Assembly: GCA_020725025.1 (NCBI GenBank)
Contig: DYFV01000039.1
Location: 1-45,882 of the forward strand
Length of the DNA: 45,882 bases
Reading direction: 5' to 3'
DNA from: Azoarcus sp.
GTDB taxonomy: Bacteria > Pseudomonadota > Gammaproteobacteria > Burkholderiales > Rhodocyclaceae
Every line of letters starts with the position of its first letter. Position 1 is the stretch's first letter. The notes beneath the pieces are model-generated. The model saw only the letters and a list, made by a program, of their open reading frames with translations. It was not told the origin of the DNA and ran no database searches. The position numbers and the translations under genes are program-made. Positions 25,271-34,499 of the stretch are shown in pieces.

Positions 25271-26632
25271 TCACGCCGCTGGCAGATCGAGCCGCACGCG
25301 CAGCCCCCCCGCCGGTGACGCATCCAGGGTCGCATCCCCGCCGTACAATTGTGCGAGCTCGCGCACGATGGCGAGCCCCAGTCCGGAGCCCGGCATCCGC
25401 TCGTCGGCGCGCGCACCGCGGGCGAACACCGCCTCGCGCTCGGCCGGCCCCAATCCGGGGCCGTCGTCGTCCACGACCACCTCGAGCCGCCCACCCGCAA
25501 CCGCAGCGCCGACCGAGACGCGGCTCGAAGCCCACTTGCAGGCGTTGTCCAGGATGTTGCCGAGCATCTCCTGCAGATCCTGCTCCTCTCCGCGGAAGGC
25601 CGCGTCGTCGCTCACGTCGCGCACCTCGACGCGTATGCCGCGCTCGGCATGCACCCGCTGCATCACGCGCACCAGCCCCGCCAGCGCGGGTCCCACCGGC
25701 GTGGCGAGCCCGGGCGCCTGCACCGCCGCCGCGGCGCGCGCCCGCGCGAGATGGTGGTCGACCTGCCTTCGCGCGCTGGCCACCTGCTCGAGGACCAGCC
25801 GGCCGAGTCGGCTGTCGTCCAGCGCAGCGGCGTTGGCCAGCACGGCGAGTGGCGTCTTGACCGCGTGTGCCAGGTTCCCCGCCTGGGTGCGCGCCCGCGC
25901 CACGACCTCCTCGTCACGCTGCAGCAGGGTGTTGAGCTCGTCGACGAGGGGCTGCACCTCCTGTGGGTACGCCCCGGCGAGCCGGCGAGCGCGTCCGTCA
26001 CGGATCTCGGCGAGCGCCTTGCGCAGGCGCCGAAGCGGCGCGAGGCCGACCGACACGAGGAGCCCCATGGCGACCACGAGGCCGAGCGCGAGCACGGCCA
26101 GCGCGGTGGCGAGCAGACCGTTGAACTCGCGCACCGGCTCTGCCATGTCGCGCTCGTCCGCTGCCACGATGAGGCGCAGCGAGGCCTCCGGCTGCTCCGC
26201 AGGATGGATCATGCGCTCGACGGCCATCAGGCGCGAGTCGTCGGGCCCGTCGATGCTGTGAACGTGTACCTGGCCATCCGCGAGGATGTCGGCAGGCACC
26301 GTCAGCACCGCGTCCCACAGCGAGCGCGAGCGCAGGAGGCCCTTCCGGTCCGCGGCGTCCACCTGCCAGTACAGGCCCGAGTAGGGTTTTCGCAGCCGCG
26401 GGTCGCTCAGCTCGGCCCGCAGCCGCGGTGCTCCGCCCGCGTCGATCTCGAGGTTGGCCGTGAGCTGCTCCAGGTGCGTCTGCAACTCCGACTGAAAGCG
26501 CCGTGCCACGTGTTGCCGGAAAAGATCCGCCAACACCAGGTCGGTGACCGTGAGCGCCGCCAGGATCCATATCAGGCTCCCCGCGAGCAGCCGCACGCGA
26601 AGCGAGCCGCGCCACGGAAGCGCCGATCTCAT
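25271..26632 (-). CDS. Sensor histidine kinase (PhoQ/QseC-type)
   Basis: A 453-residue inner-membrane kinase. Helix 1 is at about 14-34 and the periplasmic region at about 35-170, followed by helix 2 at about 172-196 and a HAMP segment. The DHp box [12 protein letters not shown] has His256; the LAH-x-x-KTPL form is typical of PhoQ-like kinases. The HATPase_c domain has [17 protein letters not shown] and GSGLGLAI. Its start overlaps the regulator stop (ATGA). The signal is unknown; the preceding PepSY and small secreted genes hint at a periplasmic partner. The kinase domain is complete. Confidence 0.92.
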   Translation of the reverse strand: MRSALPWRGSLRVRLLAGSLIWILAALTVTDLVLADLFRQHVARRFQSELQTHLEQLTANLEIDAGGAPRLRAELSDPRLRKPYSGLYWQVDAADRKGLLRSRSLWDAVLTVPADILADGQVHVHSIDGPDDSRLMAVERMIHPAEQPEASLRLIVAADERDMAEPVREFNGLLATALAVLALGLVVAMGLLVSVGLAPLRRLRKALAEIRDGRARRLAGAYPQEVQPLVDELNTLLQRDEEVVARARTQAGNLAHAVKTPLAVLANAAALDDSRLGRLVLEQVASARRQVDHHLARARAAAAVQAPGLATPVGPALAGLVRVMQRVHAERGIRVEVRDVSDDAAFRGEEQDLQEMLGNILDNACKWASSRVSVGAAVAGGRLEVVVDDDGPGLGPAEREAVFARGARADERMPGSGLGLAIVRELAQLYGGDATLDASPAGGLRVRLDLPAA

Positions 26633-27291
26633 CGCACCTCGGCCAGGCGGTAGCCCAGACCCCGCACCGTCTCGATCAGTCCCGCCGGCAGCTTCTTGCG
26701 CAACCGGCCGATGAAGACCTCGATGGTGTTGGAGTCGCGATCGAAATCCTGGGCGTAGATGTGCTCGACGAGAGTCGCGCGCGAGACCACCTCGCCCTGG
26801 TGGTGCATCAGATAGCCGAGGATGCGGAACTCATGGCTGGTCAGCGGGACGGCTCGGCCGTCGACAGTCAACCGGCCGCTGCGGGTGTCGAGCGCGAGGG
26901 ATCCGCAGCGCAGGATCGCGTCGGCATGGCCGCCGGCGCGCCGGATGAGCGCACGCAGGCGCGCAAGCAGCTCCTCCATGTGGAAGGGCTTGGTCAGGTA
27001 GTCGTCGGCGCCGGCGTCGATGCCGGCCACCTTCTGATGCCAGTCGTCGCGGGCGGTGAGGATCAGCACGGGCATCGTCCGGCCGACACCACGCCACTTG
27101 CCGAGCACGCTGAGCCCGTCCATGAGCGGCAGGCCGAGGTCGAGCACCGCGGCGTCGAACGGCTCGACCTCGCCGAGATAGTATGCGTCGCGCCCGTTGT
27201 CGGCTACGTCGACCGCATAACCGGCGTCGGAGAGCGCCTGCCTCAGCTGCCCGGCGAGTATCGGCTCGTCCTCCACCACCAGAATGCGCAT
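26629..27291 (-). CDS. OmpR/PhoP-type response regulator
   Basis: A 220-residue regulator. The receiver has E7/D8, phospho-acceptor Asp51 in VLDLGLPLMDG and Lys101 in LTKPF. The winged-helix C-terminus has RLTVDGRAVPLTSHEFRIL, SNTIEVFIGRLRKKL and [12 protein letters not shown], close to PhoP/QseB regulators. These bind direct repeats of about six bases with 11-bp spacing. Exactly such repeats lie upstream of the operon at 27965-28008. The start shares one base with the PepSY stop. It forms one operon with the small gene, PepSY and the kinase. Confidence 0.93.
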   Translation of the reverse strand: MRILVVEDEPILAGQLRQALSDAGYAVDVADNGRDAYYLGEVEPFDAAVLDLGLPLMDGLSVLGKWRGVGRTMPVLILTARDDWHQKVAGIDAGADDYLTKPFHMEELLARLRALIRRAGGHADAILRCGSLALDTRSGRLTVDGRAVPLTSHEFRILGYLMHHQGEVVSRATLVEHIYAQDFDRDSNTIEVFIGRLRKKLPAGLIETVRGLGYRLAEVR

Positions 27292-27647
27292 CAGCGCGCC
27301 CTCCCGTCGCGACGGGCTTCGGCGCGTTCGCGCCCCTTTACCGACAACACTCCAGCATCCTCGGCATCGACCTCGAGCTTGAGCACGCGCCCGCCGGCCT
27401 GCAACAGCTTGACCTCGTAGCGCCAGCCGCCGTGCTCCCGCTCGAGCTCGACTTCCACGACTCGTCCCGGATAGTCACGCTCGACGCGCTCGAGGATACG
27501 TGCAAGCGGCAGGATTTCGCCCGCCTCCAGCGCACGGCGAGCACGCTCGTGGTCCGATTCGTCGGCCTGCACGACAGCCGGCCCCACCAGGGCACCGAGC
27601 ACGAGTGCCGCGCAGATCCAGTTTCCGGCCCACCTCGCAGCGCTCAC
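27291..27647 (-). CDS. PepSY-domain periplasmic protein (GTG start)
   Basis: A 118-residue protein. The signal peptide is about 1-28 (ending VVQADES). One PepSY-type domain follows, with RRALEAGEILPLARILERV, then the strands WRYEVKLLQAGGRVLKLEVDA and AGVLSVKGRE. PepSY domains are small periplasmic modules often found beside two-component systems and redox enzymes, and are thought to inhibit or chaperone. The start codon is GTG at 27647, overlapping the upstream stop as GTGA. It sits between the small secreted gene and the regulator, so it is co-transcribed with them. The C-terminus is Arg-rich (RAEARRDGRAR). Confidence 0.85.
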   Translation of the reverse strand: MSAARWAGNWICAALVLGALVGPAVVQADESDHERARRALEAGEILPLARILERVERDYPGRVVEVELEREHGGWRYEVKLLQAGGRVLKLEVDAEDAGVLSVKGRERAEARRDGRAR

Positions 27648-27871
27648 CGCGTCCTCATCTGTTCGTGATGCTCACGGCGGCCCCGTTCGCGCGCCTCCGG
27701 AGTCGTCGCCTGGCGCATGCGGTTACGGTACTCGATTCGCTCCGTGTTCGTCATGAGCTGGCTGCCGAAGATCGGCTCCTGGCCGGGGTCGGGATCGGCA
27801 GCGAGGGCGCCGTCGAGCGGCAGCGACAGCGCGGCGGCGAGCATGGCCGCAAGAATCGTCCTGTTCGACAT
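27644..27871 (-). CDS. Small secreted protein, first gene of regulator operon
   Basis: A 75-residue protein with a clear signal peptide (about 1-24, ending ALA before ADPDPG). A highly charged helical tail follows with the pattern IFGSQLMTNTERIEYRNRM. Short proteins with this FGxxLMTxxExxxYRxRM pattern are found near metal- or redox-related regulators, but I know no function for them. A ribosome site (GGAGG) precedes the ATG at 27871. A longer reading from 27982 is less likely because it would lose the signal peptide. It could be a periplasmic signal or modulator for the kinase encoded three genes on. Confidence 0.75.
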   Translation of the reverse strand: MSNRTILAAMLAAALSLPLDGALAADPDPGQEPIFGSQLMTNTERIEYRNRMRQATTPEARERGRREHHEQMRTR

Positions 27872-27964
27872 GATGACCTCCACGAGTTGCGGGAATCGGC
27901 CGGCAGGGTCGCGGCCGCTCCCCTCCGCTGAATATATCCGCATCCACTTATACACCTGGGGATA

Positions 27965-28008
27965 TGAACGCAGGATGAACAAGCGCTTCAGGCTCCATTC
28001 AGGCCCGC
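27965..28008. promoter_or_regulatory. Four 11-bp-phased half sites, candidate response regulator operator
   Basis: TGAAC at 27965 and 27976, then TTCAGG at 27987 and 27998; each step is exactly 11 bp. The second pair reads TTCAGG, five bases, TTCAGG, the hexamer-N5-hexamer form bound by PhoP/QseB/PmrA-type regulators. The first pair is nearly its complement, so the whole is a direct repeat facing another direct repeat. It lies in the 200-bp gap between the regulator operon (leftward from 27871) and the cytochrome operon (rightward from 28072). Binding is inferred. Confidence 0.6.
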
Positions 28009-28071
28009 TCGCGCACCATGGCGCCAGTCCGGATTCTTCGCCGGCACCACACCGTTCCAGGAGCCAAGTCG

Positions 28072-28497
28072 ATGATTCGTTTCACCCGTCTCGCCATGCC
28101 GCTCGCTCTCGCCGGTCTCGCCGGTCTCGCCTCGGCGAGCCTCGCCGGGCCGCGCGAGGATCTGCTGGCCCGCTATGCCGCGGAGGCACGCGCCGCCGAC
28201 CCCGCCTTCACCGCCTTTGCCGCCTCGCGCGGCGAGACCCTGCACCGCAACCGCCATGCCGGCGGCAAGGCCGACACGCCGGCGTGCACCAGTTGCCACG
28301 GCGAGGATGCGCGCCGCGCCGGCCGCACCCGCAGCGGCAAGGCGATCGAGCCCATGGCCGCCTCGGCCACGCCCGCCCGCTATACCGATCCGGCCAAGGT
28401 GGAGAAGTGGTTCAAGCGCAACTGCAACGAAGTGCTCGGGCGCGAATGCACCCCGCGCGAAAAGGGCGACTGGCTCGCCTGGATGACCACGCAGTAA
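28072..28497 (+). CDS. SHP-type monoheme cytochrome c (DUF1924)
   Basis: A 141-residue exported cytochrome. The signal peptide ends near residue 25 (ASLAG). The heme site CTSCH is C72, C75 and H76. The C-terminus has WFKRNCNEVLGRECTPREKGD. This matches sphaeroides heme protein, an unusual cytochrome c that binds O2 and in which an Asn is the sixth heme ligand beside a disulfide. N117 followed by C118, with C126, fits that site. The mature length (about 115) also fits. A ribosome site (CAGGAG) precedes the ATG. It is followed after 20 bases by its usual partner, a diheme cytochrome c. Confidence 0.9.
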   Translation: MIRFTRLAMPLALAGLAGLASASLAGPREDLLARYAAEARAADPAFTAFAASRGETLHRNRHAGGKADTPACTSCHGEDARRAGRTRSGKAIEPMAASATPARYTDPAKVEKWFKRNCNEVLGRECTPREKGDWLAWMTTQ

Positions 28498-28517
28498 GCG
28501 AACAGGAGGCGCACACC

Positions 28518-29012
28518 ATGGTGTTTCCCATCCGTCCCATCGCCCTCGGGCTCGCTGCGCTCGTGTTCGGCGCCCTCGCCTTCGAGCGCGCCCGCGCCGG
28601 CGCCGATCACTACTACCCGCCCGTCACCGATGCCGTCACCCAACAGGAATGCGGCAGCTGCCACATGGCCTTCCCGCCGGCCATGCTCCCGGCCGCCTCA
28701 TGGCGGCGCATGATGGGCGACCTCGCCAACCACTTCGGCGACGACGCGAGCCTGGATGCCGCGACGGCCGAGCGCATCACCCGCTACCTGGTGGCCAGCG
28801 CCGGCGACGCCGGCGGCCACCGCTACGTGGGCAAGATGCTGCGGGGCGTCTCTGCGGACGCTGCTCCGCTGCGCATCACCGAGCTGCCCAAGTGGATCCG
28901 CGAGCACGACGAGGTCCCCCGGCGCGAGTGGACCAGCAAGGAGGTCGGCTCCAAGGCGAACTGCCCGGCCTGCCACGTGGACGCGGATCGAGGCTACTTC
29001 GAGGACGACTGA
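28518..29012 (+). CDS. Diheme cytochrome c (DHC type)
   Basis: A 164-residue exported protein. The signal peptide ends near residue 28 (ARAGADHYYPP). Two heme sites are present: CGSCH (C45, C48, H49) and CPACH (C149, C152, H153). QECGSCHMAFPPAMLP and the region between match DHC, the electron donor that pairs with SHP in Rhodobacter and related bacteria. A ribosome site (CAGGAGG at 28503-28509) fixes the start. It likely carries electrons between the membrane flavocytochrome and SHP. The next gene begins one base after its stop, so the three are one operon. Confidence 0.9.
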   Translation: MVFPIRPIALGLAALVFGALAFERARAGADHYYPPVTDAVTQQECGSCHMAFPPAMLPAASWRRMMGDLANHFGDDASLDAATAERITRYLVASAGDAGGHRYVGKMLRGVSADAAPLRITELPKWIREHDEVPRREWTSKEVGSKANCPACHVDADRGYFEDD

Positions 29013-29013
29013 G

Positions 29014-30327
29014 ATGAGGACGCCGATCGCCGCCGTCCTCGTCCTCGCCACCGCTGCGTGGGGATGGGACGCTCTCGACGCCGCTCCGGACGGCGCCATG
29101 AACGCCTGGGGCATCCGCCAGCACGCCCTGCACCTCACCGGGCTGTGGTCCGTCGCGCTCATGTCCCTGGCGATGGTGCTCGCCACCCGCCCAGTGTGGC
29201 TCGAGACGCCGCTCGGCGGCATGGACCGCGTCTATCGCACCCACAAATGGACCGGCATCCTGGCCGTGAGCTTCGCGGCGCTGCACTGGCTCGTCGAGAT
29301 GTCCGACGACGTGGTCAAGGCGCTCTTCGGCCGCGCAGGCCGCCTGTCCAGGGAGCACGGCGACGGCGTCCTCGAGGCGATGCGCGACTTCGGCGAGGAT
29401 CTCGGCGAGTGGGCGATCTACGCGCTGCTGGCGATGCTCGTCGTGACCCTGTGGAAGCGCCTCCCCTTCCACCTGTGGCGCCACGTGCATCGGGTGATGC
29501 CGGTGCTGTACCTGATGCTCGCCGTGCATGCCGCCTTTCTCGCGCCGCTCCATTGGTGGGTAAGTCCCGCCGGCGCCCTGCTGGCGATCCTGCTCGCCGC
29601 CGGCTCGTCCGCGGCAGTCGTCGCGCTGCGCGGACGGATCGGCCGTTCGCGCGCGGTGAGCGGCGTCGTCGAAGCGGTCAGCGAGCCGGGTCCGGGGGTC
29701 ACCGAGGTCGTCTGCCGGCTGGACGAGGGGTGGGTCGGGCACCACCCGGGGCAGTTCGCCTTCGTCACCTTCGACCGCCTGGAGGGCGCGCATCCCTTCA
29801 CCATCGCCAGCGCCGATCGCGGCGACCGGCGGCTGAGCTTCCAGATCAAGGCCCTGGGCGACTACACCCGCGGCCTCGCCGGCAAGCTGCGCCGGGGCCA
29901 GGCAGTGCGGATCGAAGGCCCCTACGGGCGCTTCCAGCCTCCGAAAGGCCGGCGGCTCGCCGAGCAGGTATGGATCGCCGGCGGCATCGGCGTCACGCCC
30001 TTCCTGGCGTGGCTCGAGTCGCTGCAAGCCGGCCCCGAGGCCGCTCCCGATGCCGATCTCCACTACTGCACGCGCAAGAGCGACGGAGACCCTTTCATCC
30101 CGCGCCTGGAAGCGCTGTGCGCCGGCCTGCCTTCCGTGCGCCTGCATGTGCACGCGAGCGACCGCGGCCAGGCCCTCACCGCCGCGACCCTCGCAGGGCA
30201 GTTGCGCGGACGCAGGCCCGAGATCTGGTTCTGCGGCCCGCGCGGTTTCGGGGAGGCGCTGAACACCGGCCTGCGCGAGCGGGGTCTGCACCCCGCCTTC
30301 CACCAGGAGGCGTTCGAGATGCGCTGA
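29014..30327 (+). CDS. NADPH-oxidase-like flavocytochrome b (ferric reductase family)
   Basis: A 437-residue membrane oxidoreductase. The N-terminal ferric-reductase-like domain has about six helices. Heme ligands fit the Nox spacing: H77-x13-H91 and H159-x12-H172. The FAD domain has HPFTIAS (260-266). The NAD(P) domain has GGIGVTPF (323-330) and ends with FCGP (407-409) and EAFEM. Electrons would pass from cytoplasmic NAD(P)H via FAD and two hemes to the periplasm, here probably to DHC and SHP. In the Rhodobacter SHP cluster the membrane partner is a simpler cytochrome b. The start follows the DHC stop by one base. Confidence 0.88.
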   Translation: MRTPIAAVLVLATAAWGWDALDAAPDGAMNAWGIRQHALHLTGLWSVALMSLAMVLATRPVWLETPLGGMDRVYRTHKWTGILAVSFAALHWLVEMSDDVVKALFGRAGRLSREHGDGVLEAMRDFGEDLGEWAIYALLAMLVVTLWKRLPFHLWRHVHRVMPVLYLMLAVHAAFLAPLHWWVSPAGALLAILLAAGSSAAVVALRGRIGRSRAVSGVVEAVSEPGPGVTEVVCRLDEGWVGHHPGQFAFVTFDRLEGAHPFTIASADRGDRRLSFQIKALGDYTRGLAGKLRRGQAVRIEGPYGRFQPPKGRRLAEQVWIAGGIGVTPFLAWLESLQAGPEAAPDADLHYCTRKSDGDPFIPRLEALCAGLPSVRLHVHASDRGQALTAATLAGQLRGRRPEIWFCGPRGFGEALNTGLRERGLHPAFHQEAFEMR

Positions 30328-30365
30328 GCGGCGCGCGCGATAGCCGCAAACGATCGGCATCCCGC

Positions 30366-30395
30366 TTGCGCATTCTTCGCGGCCTGCTTTATAGT
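30366..30395 (+). promoter_or_regulatory. Probable sigma70 promoter of the leu leader
   Basis: TTGCGC at 30366-30371 and TATAGT at 30390-30395 are separated by 18 bases. Transcription would start near 30402, at the leader peptide's ATG at 30403. No ribosome site lies before that ATG, so the leader may be read from a leaderless mRNA. Confidence 0.6.
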
Positions 30396-30402
30396 CCTGC
30401 GC

Positions 30403-30495
30403 ATGACTCTCGAACGCGACCTCTCCCTCCTGTCGCTTCGCCCCCTGCCGGCGGGTCTGCTGCTGCTCGGCCCGCTGCTGCGCCCCGCGCGCTGA
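30403..30495 (+). CDS. leuL: Leucine-rich leader peptide of leuA
   Basis: A 30-residue reading frame, ATG to TGA, of which 12 residues are Leu, including a run of four (LLLL, residues 19-22). It begins MTLERDLSLLSL and lies between a good promoter and leuA, 105 bases before leuA. Leader peptides of this kind let ribosome stalling at Leu codons, when charged tRNA-Leu is scarce, change the mRNA fold and switch on the downstream gene. No upstream ribosome site is seen. The leucine content and position make this a confident call; the attenuation mechanism itself is inferred. Confidence 0.8.
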   Translation: MTLERDLSLLSLRPLPAGLLLLGPLLRPAR

Positions 30496-30551
30496 ATACC
30501 CCCCTCCCCCTTCCTGTCGAGTTTTATGTGCCGCCGGCGTGAAAGCGCGGG
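30447..30551 (+). promoter_or_regulatory. Possible alternative RNA pairings of the leu leader
   Basis: GCCGGCGG (30447-30454, inside the leader coding region) can pair with CCGCCGGC (30531-30538). CCCGCGC (30484-30490, at the end of the leader) can pair with GCGCGGG (30545-30551). The two pairings cross, so both cannot form as a simple fold; stalled ribosomes could choose between them. No T-run follows either stem, so this looks more like control of translation or of an unseen pause than a classic terminator. The leuA ribosome site GGAG is at 30591-30594. Confidence 0.4.
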
Positions 30552-30600
30552 CTGCTCGTCATATCCGGATCTCGCGTCCAACCCCTGCATGGAGCCGACC

Positions 30601-32117
30601 ATGAAAGACCAGTTGATCATCTTCGATACCACCTTGCGCGACGGCGAACAGAGTCCCGGCGCCTCGATGACCCGCGAGGAGAAGCTGCGCATCGCCCGTC
30701 AGCTGGAGCGCATGCGTGTCGACGTGATCGAGGCGGGCTTCGCGGCGGCCTCCAACGGGGACTTCGAGTCGGTGCGCGCCATCGCCGAGGCGATCAAGGA
30801 ATCGACGGTCTGCTCCCTCGCCCGCGCCAACGAGCACGACATCCGCCGCGCCGGCGAGGCGATCCGCCCCGCCGCGCTCGGTCGCATCCACACCTTCATC
30901 GCGACGAGCCCGATCCACATGGAGAAGAAGCTCCGCATGACGCCGGACCAGGTGGTGGAGCAGGCGGTGAAGGCCATCGGCTGGGCGCGCGAGTACACCG
31001 ACGACATCGAGTTCTCCGCCGAGGACGCCGGCCGCTCGGAGCTCGACTTCCTGTGCCGCATCTTCGAGGCGGTGATCAAGGCGGGCGCGACCACCATCAA
31101 CGTACCCGACACCGTGGGCTACAACGTTCCGCAGCAGTTCGCGGCGACCCTCGCGCAGTTGATCGAGCGCGTGCCCAACTCCGACAAGGTGGTGTGGTCG
31201 GTCCATTGCCACAACGACCTGGGCCTCGCCGTGGCCAACTCGCTGGCCGCCGTGATGGCCGGTGCACGCCAGGTGGAGTGCACCATCAACGGCCTGGGCG
31301 AGCGCGCCGGCAACGCGGCGCTCGAGGAGATCGTGATGGCGGTGCGCACCCGGCGTGACATCTTCCAGTGCGACACGCGCATCGACACCACCCAGATCGT
31401 GCCCGCCTCCAAGCTCGTGTCCGGCGTCACCGGCTTCCCGGTGCAGCCCAACAAGGCCATCGTCGGCGCCAACGCCTTCGCCCACGAGTCGGGCTCAAGC
31501 ACCGCGAGACCTACGAGATCATGCGCGCCGAGGACGTGGGCTGGGGGGCGAACAAGCTGGTGCTCGGCAAGCACTCCGGGCGCAACGCGTTCCGCACCCG
31601 GCTGCAGGAGATCGGCATCGTGGTCGAGTCCGAGGAGCACCTGAACCACGCCTTCGCGCGCTTCAAGGAGCTCGCCGACAAGAAGCACGAGATCTTCGAC
31701 GAGGATCTCCACGCCCTCATGAGCGACGAGGTGGTCACGCCCGAGTCGGAGCACTTCCGCCTGGTGTCCTCGCGCTTCCACTCCGAGACCGGCGAGACGC
31801 CGCAGGCCGAGATCACGCTGGCGGTGGGCGGCGAGGAACAGCGCACCCGCGCCGAAGGCTCGGGCCCGGTGGATGCCGCCTTCAAGGCGATCGAGGCGGT
31901 GGCCAACAGCGGGACGGAGCTTCTGCTCTACTCGGTGAACGCCATCACCACCGGCACCGACGCCCAGGGCGAGGTGACGGTGCGGCTGGCCAAGGACGGC
32001 AAGGTGGTGAACGGCCAGGGCGCGGACACGGACATCATCGTGGCCTCGGCCAAGGCCTACCTCAACGCGCTGAACAAGCTCCACGGCAAGTTCGAGCGGC
32101 TGAACCCGCAGGTGTAA
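30601..32117 (+). pseudogene. leuA: 2-isopropylmalate synthase, frameshifted by an internal deletion
   Basis: LeuA condenses acetyl-CoA and 2-oxoisovalerate in the first committed step of leucine synthesis. Codons from 30601 ([20 protein letters not shown]) read normally, including the metal motif SVHCHNDLG, to HESG at 31494. The expected next residues IHQDGV are missing. The protein resumes in another frame at [17 protein letters not shown] (31494 on) and continues through an intact C-terminal leucine-sensing domain to 32117. The frame change and the gap together fit loss of 19 bases. As written, translation adds 49 unrelated residues and stops at 31644. This is either a true mutation or an assembly error. 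GGAG precedes the start. Confidence 0.9.
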
Positions 32118-32146
32118 ACGGCGCGCGGCGGACGGCCGGGCGCCGG

Positions 32147-32247
32147 CCCCGGATTCCGTTACACGCCATCCGGGCTACGGGAGCGTCGAGGGCGGATCGG
32201 CCCCGCGCGCGCCGTGTAGCCCGGATGGAGCCCCGGCGGAATCCGGG
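32147..32247. repeat. Inverted pair of REP-like palindromes, copies B and C
   Basis: Copy B (32147-32178) runs from CCCCGGATTCCG to CATCCGGGCTAC. Copy C (32216-32247) is its inverse, from GTAGCCCGGATGG to GGAATCCGGG. The GTAGC ends face inward, 37 bases apart. The pair lies between the convergent ends of leuA and the DUF2069 gene. Arms and core match copies A, D and E in this window. Such paired REPs often affect transcription ends or mRNA decay. Confidence 0.8.
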
Positions 32248-32253
32248 ACCGTT

Positions 32254-34486
<2,233 letters not shown>

Positions 34487-34499
<13 letters not shown>

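Noticed and set aside
31494..32117. The leuA downstream part as a separate regulatory-domain gene
   Set aside because: It begins exactly where LeuA sequence should continue and has no ribosome site of its own, so a deletion in one gene is the simpler reading.
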